Shown here piece after piece: positions 26,410 to 35,326 of a stretch of DNA of 64,000 nt. The stretch lies in assembly GCF_900636365.1 (NCBI RefSeq), contig NZ_LR134266.1, positions 633,501 to 697,500 of the forward strand. Direction: 5' to 3'. Numbering within the stretch: position 1 is the stretch's first letter; each line of letters opens with the position of its first letter. The DNA is from Streptococcus viridans (GTDB taxonomy: Bacteria > Bacillota > Bacilli > Lactobacillales > Streptococcaceae). Made by a program: the position numbers and the translations under genes. The notes beneath the pieces were generated by a model, which was not told where the DNA came from, searched no databases, and was given only the letters and a program-made list of their open reading frames with translations.

Positions 26410-27351
26410 ATGAAGAAAAAATTTGTAGCTGGAGCGGTGACCCTTTTATCCGTTGTAACGCTAGCAGCTTGTGCAAAAAGTGGCAGTGACAAAGATATCG
26501 TCACAATGAAGGGGGATACCATCACTGTTGGTGATTTCTATGATGAAATCAAATATAACCAAGGTGCACAACAATACCTTTTCCAAATGACCATTAATAA
26601 AGTCTTTGAAAAAGAATACGGCTCAAAAGTCTCAGACAAAGATGTTGAGAAAAAAGTTGATGAGCAGAAAAAACAATTGGGTGAAGCCTTCAATAGCTAC
26701 CTCACGCAACAAGGTTTAACAGAAGAAACCAACAAACAACAAATTCGTAGTAACCTTTTGTTAGAGTATGCGGTTGACCAAGCTATTTCAAAAGAATTGA
26801 CAGACGAAGCTTATAAAAAAGCCTTTGAAACTTATACACCAGAAATCACTGCAAATGTGATTAAATTGGATTCAGAAGAAAAAGCGAATGAAGTTCTTGC
26901 AAGTGTAAAAGCTGAAGGCGCTGACTTTGCACAAATTGCCAAAGAAAACTCTACAGATGCTAGCACCAAAGAAAACGGTGGAGAAATCAAATTTGACTCT
27001 GGAACAACAACTGTTCCAACTCGTGTCAAGGAAGCAGCATCTAAGCTTGATGTAAATGGTATTTCAGATGTCGTTATTGATCCTGCTAGTCAAAAAAGCG
27101 CTGGTGCCTACTATATCGTTAAAGTAACTAAGAAGGAAGAAAAAGGATCTGACTGGAAGAAATACGAAAAACGCTTGAAAGAAATTCTGACGGCAGAACG
27201 TAAAAATGATGCCAACTTTATCCGTAGCATCATTGCCAAAGCAATGACAAATGCCAATATCAAGGTGAAAGATGATGCCTTCAAGGCAACCTTCAACCAA
27301 TACATGCAAAATATTGGTGCAACAACAGAAGATAGCTCATCTTCTAAATAA
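26410..27351 (+). CDS. prsA: PrsA foldase lipoprotein (parvulin-type peptidyl-prolyl isomerase)
   Basis: A 313-residue lipoprotein with lipobox LAAC (Cys21), acting on the outer face of the membrane to fold secreted proteins. A SurA/PrsA-type N-terminal chaperone region is followed by a PPIC-like domain (about residues 145-240) with ADFAQIAKENSTDASTKENGGEI. The end is Ser-rich. The gene closes the coiA-pepF-methyltransferase-prsA block. Its likely clients here include the secreted carboxypeptidases and the large metalloprotease (inference). Confidence 0.95.
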   Translation: MKKKFVAGAVTLLSVVTLAACAKSGSDKDIVTMKGDTITVGDFYDEIKYNQGAQQYLFQMTINKVFEKEYGSKVSDKDVEKKVDEQKKQLGEAFNSYLTQQGLTEETNKQQIRSNLLLEYAVDQAISKELTDEAYKKAFETYTPEITANVIKLDSEEKANEVLASVKAEGADFAQIAKENSTDASTKENGGEIKFDSGTTTVPTRVKEAASKLDVNGISDVVIDPASQKSAGAYYIVKVTKKEEKGSDWKKYEKRLKEILTAERKNDANFIRSIIAKAMTNANIKVKDDAFKATFNQYMQNIGATTEDSSSSK

Positions 27352-27360
27352 GGATATTAG

Positions 27361-27389
27361 TTGACGAGCATTGTATTTATCTGTATAAT
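27361..27389 (+). promoter_or_regulatory. Promoter of the T-box/alaS transcript
   Basis: TTGACG (27361-27366), 17 bases and perfect TATAAT (27384-27389). The predicted start is near 27396, at the 5' edge of the T-box leader. Confidence 0.85.
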
Positions 27390-27395
27390 GAGATA

Positions 27396-27573
27396 GTTGA
27401 GAATAAATCATTTAGAATCAGATGCAGAGAAGTGGCGGGGGTGCGAGCCATGGAAGAGGAATGATTTTGCTACTCAATAGAACAATTACATAATCGAATG
27501 AAGAATGACAAGTTCATTGAATGAAGGTGGTACCGCGGTTTTTCGCCCTTCGTTAGTGAGCTTGTCTTTTTTT
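27396..27573 (+). promoter_or_regulatory. T-box riboswitch leader, probable alanine specificity
   Basis: The T-box signature AATGAAGGTGGTACCGCGG spans 27520-27538. A terminator stem pairs GACAAG (27507-27512) with CTTGTC (27561-27566), followed by seven T residues. The 5' stem contains AGAGA and, opposite, a candidate specifier codon GCT (27469-27471) followed by A, which reads alanine and agrees with alaS downstream. Uncharged tRNA-Ala would favour read-through. Confidence 0.92.
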
Positions 27574-27641
27574 CAGCATTTCTACCGGAGATCCTTTCTA
27601 ATAAGAGAAAGGTCTTCATAAGGATTTGCAGGAGGAAACTG

Positions 27642-28124
27642 ATGAAAACGTATCTGGTCAAACAAAAGTTTCGACTTGGAGGGGAACGCTTTGACATCAA
27701 AAATGATCTAGGAATGGTGGAATACCAGGTAGAAGGTTCATTTTTGAAAATTCCCAAGACCTTTACGGTATTTGATGTGGAAGGCCAGAAGGTTAGCCAT
27801 ATCACGAAGAAGCCTTTTAGCCTCTTACCCCAATTCACTGTAGAATTGGCGGATGGCTCCAGTTTTTTCATCCGTAAAAAACTAACTTTACTCCGTGATA
27901 AGTACGATATTTCTAATTTAGGACTACGTATCGAAGGCAATATCTGGGATTTGGATTTCAAGTTATTGGATGATCGGGACCAGCTGGTTGCAGAGATTAG
28001 CAAACAAGTCTTTACCTTGACGTCGACTTATCAGGTATCCGTCTATGAAGAGGAATATGCCAATCTCGTGATTTCCTTGTGTCTTGCCATTGACTATGTA
28101 GAAATGATGGAGAATGGCTCCTAA
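27642..28124 (+). CDS. LURP-one-related / tubby-like beta-barrel protein
   Basis: A 160-residue protein with the LURP-one-related (YxjI-like) pattern: MKTYLVKQKFRLGGERFDIKN at the start, repeated short beta-strands, FFIRKKLTLLRDKYDI and a final hydrophobic helix (residues about 143-157, LVISLCLAIDYVEMM). Related plant and bacterial proteins have a tubby-like fold, with no assigned role. It is placed between the alanine T-box and alaS, so it is predicted to be induced on alanine starvation. GGAGG precedes the ATG. Confidence 0.8.
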   Translation: MKTYLVKQKFRLGGERFDIKNDLGMVEYQVEGSFLKIPKTFTVFDVEGQKVSHITKKPFSLLPQFTVELADGSSFFIRKKLTLLRDKYDISNLGLRIEGNIWDLDFKLLDDRDQLVAEISKQVFTLTSTYQVSVYEEEYANLVISLCLAIDYVEMMENGS

Positions 28125-28160
28125 GCCGATCAATAGAAAACAATAAATAGAGGAGAAAAC

Positions 28161-30779
28161 ATGAAACAATTATCTAGTGCACAAGTCCGCCAAATGTGGC
28201 TTGATTTCTGGGCGACCAAAGGTCACTCAGTAGAACCATCCGTTAGCTTGGTTCCAGTAAACGATCCAACCCTTTTGTGGATCAACTCAGGGGTTGCTAC
28301 TCTTAAGAAATACTTTGACGGGACCATCATCCCTGAAAACCCACGGATTACCAATGCGCAAAAGGCTATCCGTACCAACGATATTGAAAACGTAGGGAAG
28401 ACGGCGCGTCACCATACCATGTTTGAAATGTTGGGGAACTTCTCAATCGGGGATTACTTCCGTGACGAAGCTATTACATGGGCTTATGAACTTTTGACAA
28501 GTCCTGAATGGTTTGACTTCCCCAAAGAAAAACTCTATATGACCTACTACCCAGCTGATACAGATTCTTACAACCGCTGGATTGAAGTGGGCGTGGATCC
28601 AAGTCACTTGATTCCAATCGAGGACAACTTCTGGGAAATTGGTGCTGGACCTTCTGGACCAGATACAGAAATCTTCTTTGACCGTGGGGAAGCCTTTGAC
28701 CCAGAAAATATTGGTATTCGCCTTCTCGCAGAAGATATCGAAAACGACCGTTACATCGAGATCTGGAACATCGTCTTGTCACAATTTAATGCTGACCCAG
28801 CTGTCCCTCGTAGCGAGTACAAGGAATTGCCACACAAGAACATTGATACGGGCGCTGGTTTGGAGCGTTTGGTAGCTGTTATCCAAGGTGCTAAGACTAA
28901 CTTTGAAACAGACCTATTTATGCCTATCATTCGCGAAGTGGAGAAGTTGTCTGGTAAGGTCTACGACCAAGATGGCGACAATATGAGCTTCAAGGTCATC
29001 GCTGACCACATCCGTTCACTTTCATTTGCCATCGGTGATGGTGCCCTTCCAGGAAATGAAGGCCGTGGTTATGTCCTTCGTCGTTTGCTCCGTCGTGCCT
29101 CTATGCATGGTCAAAAATTGGGTATCAATGAGCCTTTCCTTTACAAACTGGTTCCAACTGTTGGTAAGATCATGGAAAGCTACTACCCAGAAGTTCTTGA
29201 AAAACGTGACTTTATTGAAAAAATCGTTAAGAGCGAGGAAGAGTCATTTGCCCGCACTCTTCACTCAGGTCAACACTTTGCAGAAACTATCGTAGCAGAC
29301 TTGAAAGAAAAAGGCCAAACGGTTATCGCTGGTCAAGATGTCTTCAAACTCTACGATACTTATGGATTCCCAGTGGAATTGACAGAAGAGATTGCTGAAG
29401 AAGCTGGAATGACTGTAGACCGTGAAGGTTTTGAAGCAGCTATGAAGGAACAACAAGAACGTGCGCGTGCGTCAGCTGTCAAAGGCGGATCTATGGGGAT
29501 GCAAAATGAAACCCTTCAAAACATCACTGTAGAAAGTGTCTTCAACTACAATGCTAGCCAATTGTCTTCTAAATTGGTGGCTATCGTAGCGGATAATGCA
29601 GAAGTAGAAGCTGTAACAGAAGGAACTGCATCTCTGATTTTTGCAGAAACTCCATTCTACGCTGAAATGGGTGGACAAGTTGCGGACCACGGTCAAATCT
29701 TGGATGCTCAAGGAAACGTCGTAGCGACAGTAACAGATGTACAGAAAGCACCAAACGGACAACCACTTCATACTGTTGAAGTTCTTGCGCCACTTGCTTT
29801 GAACCAAGAATACACTTTGGCCATCGATAGCAATCGTCGTCATCGTGTCATGAAGAACCACACAGCCACTCACTTGCTTCATGCGGCTCTTCACAATATC
29901 CTTGGTCACCATGCAACTCAAGCAGGTTCACTTAATGAAGTAGAATTCCTTCGCTTTGACTTCACTCACTTCCAAGCTGTCACTCCTGAAGAATTGCGTG
30001 CTATTGAGCAACAAGTCAATGAGAAGATCTGGGAAGCTATCGCAGTGGAAACAGTTGAGACTGATATTGATACAGCTAAAGAAATGGGTGCTATGGCCCT
30101 CTTTGGTGAGAAATACGGTAAGGAAGTCCGTGTTGTAACGATTGGTGACTACTCAGTTGAACTTTGTGGTGGTACTCACGTAGGTAACACTTCTGAAATC
30201 GGTCTCTTCAAGATTGTCAAAGAAGAAGGGATTGGATCAGGAACTCGTCGTATCTTGGCAGTGACTGGTAAAGAAGCCTTCGAAGCCTACCGTGAACAAG
30301 AAGATGCACTGAAAGCCGTCGCAGCAACCTTGAAAGCTCCTCAACTCAAAGAAGTGCCTCACAAGGTTGAAGGACTTCAAGAACAACTCCGTCAATTGCA
30401 AAAAGAAAATGCTGAATTGAAGGAAAAAGCGGCAGCAGCAGCGGCAGGTGATGTCTTCAAAGACGTTAAGGAAGCAAACGGCCACCGTTACATTGCTAGT
30501 CAAGTTTCTGTATCAGATGCAGGTGCCCTTCGTACCTTTGCGGATAACTGGAAACAAAAAGACTACTCAGACGTCCTTGTTCTTGTCGCAGCTATTGGTG
30601 ACAAGGTCAACCTTCTCGTAGCTAGCAAGACTAAAGATATCCACGCAGGTAACTTGGTTAAAGAATTGGCTCCAATCGTCGATGGACGTGGTGGTGGAAA
30701 ACCAGACATGGCCATGGCAGGAGGAAGCAACCAAGCCAAGATCCAAGAATTGTTGGATGCCGTAGCAGGTAAATTGTAA
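28161..30779 (+). CDS. alaS: Alanyl-tRNA synthetase
   Basis: An 872-residue class II synthetase charging tRNA-Ala. The catalytic domain starts [15 protein letters not shown]; the editing domain carries HTATHLLH and CGGTH zinc-type motifs; a coiled coil and the C-terminal C-Ala domain with [14 protein letters not shown] close it. GAGGAGAAA precedes the ATG at 28161. It is the second gene behind the alanine T-box, so uncharged tRNA-Ala should raise its expression. A dispersed repeat follows four bases after the stop. Confidence 0.99.
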   Translation: MKQLSSAQVRQMWLDFWATKGHSVEPSVSLVPVNDPTLLWINSGVATLKKYFDGTIIPENPRITNAQKAIRTNDIENVGKTARHHTMFEMLGNFSIGDYFRDEAITWAYELLTSPEWFDFPKEKLYMTYYPADTDSYNRWIEVGVDPSHLIPIEDNFWEIGAGPSGPDTEIFFDRGEAFDPENIGIRLLAEDIENDRYIEIWNIVLSQFNADPAVPRSEYKELPHKNIDTGAGLERLVAVIQGAKTNFETDLFMPIIREVEKLSGKVYDQDGDNMSFKVIADHIRSLSFAIGDGALPGNEGRGYVLRRLLRRASMHGQKLGINEPFLYKLVPTVGKIMESYYPEVLEKRDFIEKIVKSEEESFARTLHSGQHFAETIVADLKEKGQTVIAGQDVFKLYDTYGFPVELTEEIAEEAGMTVDREGFEAAMKEQQERARASAVKGGSMGMQNETLQNITVESVFNYNASQLSSKLVAIVADNAEVEAVTEGTASLIFAETPFYAEMGGQVADHGQILDAQGNVVATVTDVQKAPNGQPLHTVEVLAPLALNQEYTLAIDSNRRHRVMKNHTATHLLHAALHNILGHHATQAGSLNEVEFLRFDFTHFQAVTPEELRAIEQQVNEKIWEAIAVETVETDIDTAKEMGAMALFGEKYGKEVRVVTIGDYSVELCGGTHVGNTSEIGLFKIVKEEGIGSGTRRILAVTGKEAFEAYREQEDALKAVAATLKAPQLKEVPHKVEGLQEQLRQLQKENAELKEKAAAAAAGDVFKDVKEANGHRYIASQVSVSDAGALRTFADNWKQKDYSDVLVLVAAIGDKVNLLVASKTKDIHAGNLVKELAPIVDGRGGGKPDMAMAGGSNQAKIQELLDAVAGKL

Positions 30780-30785
30780 TAATCG

Positions 30786-30965
30786 GAGAGAGTGGGACAG
30801 AAATCGGTAATTCGTTAGAATTCGATTTCGTCGTCCCACCTCCGCACAGTTGAGTAGGGCTGTAAAAGCTGATGAAATCAGCGTAGTAGAGCCCACTCAA
30901 CCACTGCGTCTTGCTCGACAATTCAAAAACAATTGAGAGGCTAGGACTTTTATCCCAGCTTCTTT
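30786..30965 (-). repeat. Dispersed intergenic repeat, copy B (inverse of copy A)
   Basis: The reverse complement of this stretch matches 22558-22731 almost base for base; differences are single substitutions such as GACCG versus TACCG near the GTCCCAC end. It lies between alaS and the convergent nrdF, and its ends (GAGAGTGGGAC and TCCCAGC plus T residues) can form terminator-like stems. Confidence 0.85.
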
Positions 30966-31008
30966 TTTCTAAAAAGAAGCGAACCTAATCACAAAAAGAT
31001 TGCAACAA

Positions 31009-31037
31009 AAAAACCTTTCCGTCTGGAAAGGTTTTTG
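31009..31037 (-). terminator. Terminator of the nrdHEF operon
   Basis: AAAACCTTTCC pairs with GGAAAGGTTTT over a four-base loop; on the minus strand seven T residues follow, three bases after the nrdF stop. Confidence 0.9.
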
Positions 31038-31039
31038 TC

Positions 31040-31999
31040 TTATAGGCCGTAGTTGTAATCGTCATCCTGCATGGCTTCTACTTCACCGAGAAGGTAACCA
31101 TTTCCGACTTGAGAGAAGAAGTCATGGTTGGATGTACCGGTTGAGATCCCGTTCATGACGATGGGGTTGACATCATCCGCTGAGTCAGGGAAAAGCGGGT
31201 CTTGTCCCAAGTTCATGAGGGCTTTGTTAGCGTTATAGCGAAGGAAGGTCTTGACTTCCTCTGTCCAGCCCACACCGTCATAGAGGCTCTCTGTATAGCC
31301 TTCTTCATTCTCATAGAGGGTGTAGAGCAAGTCATACATCCATTCTTTAAGTTTTTCTTGTTCCTCTTCTGGTAATTCGTTAAATCCGAGTTGGAACTTG
31401 TAGCCGATATAGGTTCCGTGAACAGATTCGTCACGAATGATCAACTTGATGATCTCAGCTACGTTGGCCAACTTGTTGTTTCCAAGATAGTAGAGTGGTG
31501 TGAAGAAACCAGAGTAGAAGAGGAAGGTTTCAAGAAAGACGCTGGCTACTTTCTTTTCTAGAGGAGTCCCATTGAGGTAGATTTCATTGATGATCTCTGC
31601 CTTCTTCTGAAGGAAGGGATTGGTATTGGTCCACTCGAAAATCTCTTCGATTTCTGACTTAGTATTCAAGGTAGAAAAGATAGAAGAGTAGGACTTAGCA
31701 TGGACAGATTCCATGAATTGGATGTTGTTAAAGACAGCTTCTTCATGAGGCGTACGGATATCTGCACGAAGAGCTTGCACACCTGTTTCAGACTGCATGG
31801 TATCCAAGAGCGTCAATCCACCAAAGACTTTACCAACCAAGTCTTTTTCCTTGTGAGATAATTTTCTCCAGTCGTCCAAGTCATTTGATAAGGGAATACG
31901 TGTATCCAACCAAAATTGTTCGGTTAGCTTTTCCCAAGTAGATTTATCGATGACATCCTCGATGGCATTCCAGTTAATGGCTTTGTAGTAAGTTTCCAT
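31040..31999 (-). CDS. nrdF: Class Ib ribonucleotide reductase beta subunit
   Basis: A 319-residue subunit that holds the dimetal centre and tyrosyl radical needed for ribonucleotide reduction under aerobic conditions. Features include DTRIPLSNDLDDW, ESVHAKSYSSIF and IIRDESVHGTYIGYKFQ with carboxylate and His metal ligands. The last gene of nrdH-nrdE-nrdF on the minus strand, 122 bases after nrdE. No nrdI, the usual flavodoxin partner, is in the window. The spacer before it holds two inverted repeats. Confidence 0.97.
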   Translation of the reverse strand: METYYKAINWNAIEDVIDKSTWEKLTEQFWLDTRIPLSNDLDDWRKLSHKEKDLVGKVFGGLTLLDTMQSETGVQALRADIRTPHEEAVFNNIQFMESVHAKSYSSIFSTLNTKSEIEEIFEWTNTNPFLQKKAEIINEIYLNGTPLEKKVASVFLETFLFYSGFFTPLYYLGNNKLANVAEIIKLIIRDESVHGTYIGYKFQLGFNELPEEEQEKLKEWMYDLLYTLYENEEGYTESLYDGVGWTEEVKTFLRYNANKALMNLGQDPLFPDSADDVNPIVMNGISTGTSNHDFFSQVGNGYLLGEVEAMQDDDYNYGL

Positions 32000-32048
32000 T
32001 TGAAATCTCTTTCTTTTTCTAATTCATTCAATCATACAATCATTGTTA

Positions 32049-32099
32049 TTCTAACACAATTGTTAGAATACTGCACAAAAAGTCGGCGGACCGACTTTT
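32049..32099 (-). other. Two inverted repeats in the nrdE-nrdF spacer
   Basis: CCGACTTTT/AAAAGTCGG (32078-32099; stem of nine, loop of four, five T residues on the minus strand) and TTCTAACA/TGTTAGAA (32049-32068; stem of eight, loop of four). The first looks like a weak terminator, the second like a hairpin or operator. Confidence 0.6.
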
Positions 32100-32121
32100 G
32101 GTAACAATGGATCAGAGTGTC

Positions 32122-34281
32122 TTAGATGACACAGCTTTCACATTGGTTGGCACCAACTTCTCCGCCATCATCTGTAAAGGTACGGACGTAGTAGATAGAC
32201 TTGATTCCCTTGTTAAAGGCATAGTTGCGAAGGATAGACAAGTCACGAGTGGTTTGTTTGTTTTCAGTTTTCCATTCGTAAAGGCCTTTTGGAATGTCAC
32301 TGCGCATAAAGAGAGTCAGTGAGAGCCCTTGGTCTACGTGCTCAGTTGCAGCAGCGTAGACATCAATGACTTTGCGCATATCCATATCGTAAGCAGAAGT
32401 GTAGTAAGGAATGGTATCTGTTGATAATCCTGCAGCAGGATAGTAGATTTTCCCGATTTTCTTCTCTTGGCGCTCTTCAATCCGTTGTGTAATTGGGTGG
32501 ATAGAAGCAGATACGTCATTGATGTAGCTGATAGAACCATTTGGTGCTACAGCCAAGCGGTTTTGGTGGTAAAGACCATCTGCTTGAACCTTCGCACGCA
32601 ATTCTGCCCAATCTTCTGCACTTGGGATGAAGATATCTTTAAAGAGTTCTTTGACGCGATCAGATTTTGGAACAAACTCTCCAGTCGTGTACTTATCAAA
32701 GTAGCTACCATTTGCGTAGTCTGATTTTTCAAAGTTATGGAAGGTAATACCCCGTTCACGCGCGATGTTGTTTGATTCCACGAGGGTCCAGTAGTTCATG
32801 AGCATGAAGTAGATGCTCGTAAACTCAACAGACTCAGGTGATCCGTATTCAATCAATTGTTGGGCAAGATAACTGTGAAGGCCCATAGCACCAAGACCAA
32901 AGGTATGCGCTTGGCTATTTCCGTGGTCGATAGTAGGAACAGCGACGATGTGAGAACTATCGGTTACAAAGGTCAAGGCACGAACCATGGCACGAATGGA
33001 ACGACCAAAATCAGGTGAAGTCATCATGTTGACTACGTTGGTTGAACCAAGGTTACATGAGACGTCTGTTCCCATTTTAATGAATTCTTGGGCATCGTTA
33101 ATCAAGCTTGGCTCTTGAACCTGGAGGATCTCTGAACACAAGTTACTCATGATGATCTTCCCATCAACTGGGTTTGCCCGGTTAGCAGTATCGATGTTGA
33201 CTACATAAGGGTAACCAGATTCTTGTTGCAATTTAGAAATTTCAGTTTCCAAATCACGCGCCTTGATTTTTGTCTTGCGGATGTTTGGATTAGCGACCAA
33301 CTCATCGTATTTTTCAGTGATGTCGATGTAGTTGAATGGCACTCCGTATTCACGCTCTACAGAGTAAGGGCTGAAGAGGTACATTTCTTCATTCTTACGA
33401 GCCAACTCGTAGAACTTGTCTGGCACGACGACACCAAGTGAAAGGGTCTTAACACGAACCTTTTCATCGGCATTTTCTTTCTTGGTAGAAAGAAAGGCGA
33501 TAATATCTGGGTGGAAGACGTTGAGATAAACAGCCCCAGCCCCTTGGCGTTGTCCCAATTGGTTCGAGTAAGAGAAGCTATCTTCAAAGAGTTTCATAAC
33601 AGGTACGACCCCAGAAGCAGCTCCTTCATAGCCCTTGATCGGTGCTCCAGCTTCACGAAGGTTGCTGAGGGAAATCCCAACCCCACCACCGATACGAGAA
33701 AGTTGAAGGGCAGAGTTGATAGAGCGTCCAATCGCATTCATGTCATCGGTTACTTGGATCAAGAAACAGGAGACCAATTCTCCACGACGGGCACGTCCAG
33801 CATTTAAGAATGAAGGAGTAGCTGGTTGGTAGCGTTGGTGGATGATTTCGTTTGCGATGTCTTTTGCAATGTCTTCATTTCCATCCGCAAAATAGAGAGC
33901 ATTGAAGAAGACGCGGTCTTCCATGCTTTCGAGATAGTATTCTCCATCATTTGTTTTCAGAGCGTACTGGTTATAGAATTTATAGGCAGCCATGAAGGAC
34001 TTGAATTGGAAGTTTTGATCTTTAATAAATTGATAAAGTTCTTCCAAAAATTCAGGACGGTACTTCTGAATGAAGGCTGTTTCGATATAGTTGTGTTCAA
34101 TAAGGTAGTTGATTTTATCCGTTATTGAATCAAAGGCCATGGTATTTGGCACAACGTTTTCTTTGAAGAAGGCATCCAAGGCTTCTTTATCTTTATGAAG
34201 CATGATTTGACCGTTTACTGGACGGTTGATTTCATTATTAAGACGGAAGTAGGTTACGTCTTCAAGTGATTTTAATCCCAT
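32122..34281 (-). CDS. nrdE: Class Ib ribonucleotide reductase alpha subunit
   Basis: A 719-residue catalytic subunit reducing ribonucleoside diphosphates. Seen motifs are TPSFLNAGRARRGELVSCFL with an active-site Cys, the NLCSEI segment with the second Cys region, PNGSISYINDVSASIHP, and the C-terminal CESC pair that receives electrons from NrdH. There is no N-terminal ATP-cone, as expected for class Ib. AAAAAGGAAC precedes the ATG at 34281. Middle gene of nrdHEF. Confidence 0.98.
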   Translation of the reverse strand: MGLKSLEDVTYFRLNNEINRPVNGQIMLHKDKEALDAFFKENVVPNTMAFDSITDKINYLIEHNYIETAFIQKYRPEFLEELYQFIKDQNFQFKSFMAAYKFYNQYALKTNDGEYYLESMEDRVFFNALYFADGNEDIAKDIANEIIHQRYQPATPSFLNAGRARRGELVSCFLIQVTDDMNAIGRSINSALQLSRIGGGVGISLSNLREAGAPIKGYEGAASGVVPVMKLFEDSFSYSNQLGQRQGAGAVYLNVFHPDIIAFLSTKKENADEKVRVKTLSLGVVVPDKFYELARKNEEMYLFSPYSVEREYGVPFNYIDITEKYDELVANPNIRKTKIKARDLETEISKLQQESGYPYVVNIDTANRANPVDGKIIMSNLCSEILQVQEPSLINDAQEFIKMGTDVSCNLGSTNVVNMMTSPDFGRSIRAMVRALTFVTDSSHIVAVPTIDHGNSQAHTFGLGAMGLHSYLAQQLIEYGSPESVEFTSIYFMLMNYWTLVESNNIARERGITFHNFEKSDYANGSYFDKYTTGEFVPKSDRVKELFKDIFIPSAEDWAELRAKVQADGLYHQNRLAVAPNGSISYINDVSASIHPITQRIEERQEKKIGKIYYPAAGLSTDTIPYYTSAYDMDMRKVIDVYAAATEHVDQGLSLTLFMRSDIPKGLYEWKTENKQTTRDLSILRNYAFNKGIKSIYYVRTFTDDGGEVGANQCESCVI

Positions 34282-34343
34282 AATGTTCCTTTTTCTAATT
34301 CAAAAACAAAGGGGAGGCAAGCTCCCCTGTACAAGTAAAAGGG

Positions 34344-34388
34344 CTAGGGGAATACTGTAGTCGAGAACTACAGTATTTCATTCCCTAG
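34344..34388 (-). other. Long hairpin in the nrdH-nrdE spacer
   Basis: AATACTGTAGT (34351-34361) and ACTACAGTATT (34367-34377) form a perfect 11-base stem, extended by CTAGGG with CCCTAG at the base. A second small stem, GGGGA/TCCCC, lies beside it at 34311-34326. No T tract follows on the minus strand. Confidence 0.65.
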
Positions 34389-34413
34389 ACCAATCAGATC
34401 CTGTTTGATAGTT

Positions 34414-34632
34414 TTAAGATAATTTCTTGAGCTTAGCTGGTTGGAAGCCAGAAAAGACTTCATCTGCCGTTTGGATAACTGGTGCAGCGTTGAAACCAAG
34501 GTTCTTCACATGGTCTACAAACTCAGGTTGCTCATCTAGATTAATTTCACGGTATTCAACGTGATTGGTATCTAAAAAACGTTTGGTCATTTTACATTGA
34601 ACGCAATTATTTTTTGAATAAATTGTCACCAT
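34414..34632 (-). CDS. nrdH: Glutaredoxin-like electron donor NrdH
   Basis: A 72-residue NrdH redoxin that passes electrons to NrdE. The redox motif CVQC is near residues 10-13, followed by MTKRFLD, and the C-terminal half has FNAAPVIQT (cis-Pro region) and FSGFQPAKL. I chose the ATG at 34632; a longer frame reaching 34752 would run through the promoter. GGAG lies upstream. First gene of nrdHEF. Confidence 0.95.
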   Translation of the reverse strand: MVTIYSKNNCVQCKMTKRFLDTNHVEYREINLDEQPEFVDHVKNLGFNAAPVIQTADEVFSGFQPAKLKKLS

Positions 34633-34671
34633 AGTGTGATCTAACTCCTCTAAATTCATAAATCTGTATCT

Positions 34672-34700
34672 AGTATAAACAAAAGGTTTTTTCTTGTCAA
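34672..34700 (-). promoter_or_regulatory. nrdHEF promoter
   Basis: On the minus strand TTGACA (complement of 34695-34700), 17 bases, TATACT (complement of 34672-34677). The leader is about 33 bases. Confidence 0.85.
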
Positions 34701-34706
34701 GAGTTT

Positions 34707-34764
34707 TAACTAAATATTGTGCACATAAATTAACTATTCCGAATGATACCACAATATGTAGTAT
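34707..34764. promoter_or_regulatory. Two candidate NrdR boxes upstream of nrdHEF
   Basis: 34707-34722 and 34749-34764 resemble the NrdR consensus ACACWATATYTWGTGT, the second including ACAATAtgtagTATTGT. Their starts are 42 bases apart, about four helical turns, and they lie just upstream of the -35. NrdR represses ribonucleotide reductase genes; neither box is a perfect match. Confidence 0.45.
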
Positions 34765-34971
34765 TGTAAGAATTAGTGAAAATTAAGGAAAACGTGAAAA
34801 ATATAGGTTTTTAAAGTCAAAGTAATTTAGTCCTTTTTCCTAAAATTCTATATACTGTGTCCATGAAACCAATTCTATTTATTTAATAGAAGAAAGTTAA
34901 AAAGTAGTCCAAAAGAATAGAAAAATTGAGTGCTTCCTGTAAGTATTTTCAGTAAGTGTGTGATAAAAATC

Positions 34972-35000
34972 TTGAAAAATATTGGAGAAGATGATATAAT
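34972..35000 (+). promoter_or_regulatory. ptsHI promoter
   Basis: TTGAAA (34972-34977), 17 bases, perfect TATAAT (34995-35000) with TG at the extended -10 position; leader about 54 bases. Confidence 0.85.
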
Positions 35001-35060
35001 AGCAAATTGTAAGGGTTATCACAGATAACTCAAAACTAATTATAAAAGGAGAGTCAAACT

Positions 35061-35324
35061 ATGGCTTCTAAAGATTTCCACATCGTGGCAGAAACAGGTA
35101 TCCACGCACGTCCAGCAACTTTGTTGGTTCAAACTGCTAGCAAATTTGCTTCAGATATTACTCTTGAATACAAAGGTAAATCAGTTAACTTGAAATCAAT
35201 CATGGGTGTTATGAGCCTGGGTGTTGGTCAAGGAGCTGACGTTGTAATCTCAGCTGAAGGTGCTGACGCTGATGACGCTCTTGCAGCAATCGCTGAAACA
35301 ATGGAAAAAGAAGGATTGGCATAA
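35061..35324 (+). CDS. ptsH: Phosphocarrier protein HPr
   Basis: An 87-residue HPr of the phosphotransferase system. His15 in TGIHARPAT receives phosphate from enzyme I for sugar transport; Ser46 in [11 protein letters not shown] is the HPr-kinase site, whose phosphorylated form is the CcpA corepressor. AAAAGGAGAG precedes the ATG. ptsI starts two bases after its stop. Through Ser46 it links to the cre-like sites seen at arc, nagB and glgB in this window. Confidence 0.99.
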   Translation: MASKDFHIVAETGIHARPATLLVQTASKFASDITLEYKGKSVNLKSIMGVMSLGVGQGADVVISAEGADADDALAAIAETMEKEGLA

Positions 35325-35326
35325 AC

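Larger units (their letters stand above)
34633..35060. other. 428-base divergent intergenic region between nrdH and ptsH
   Basis: It holds the nrdHEF promoter and NrdR-like boxes on one side and the ptsH promoter on the other. In between are an AT-rich stretch and a small stem TTCTATT/AATAGAA (34873-34891). No coding region was seen. Confidence 0.7.

Noticed and set aside
30658..30921. Minus-strand frame over alaS 3' end and repeat copy B
   Set aside because: It crosses from alaS antisense into the non-coding repeat; the matching frame in copy A is interrupted by a stop.
34633..34752. Upstream extension of nrdH
   Set aside because: The extension covers the nrdHEF promoter and an NrdR-like box and is absent from NrdH proteins, which start at the CxxC-containing strand.
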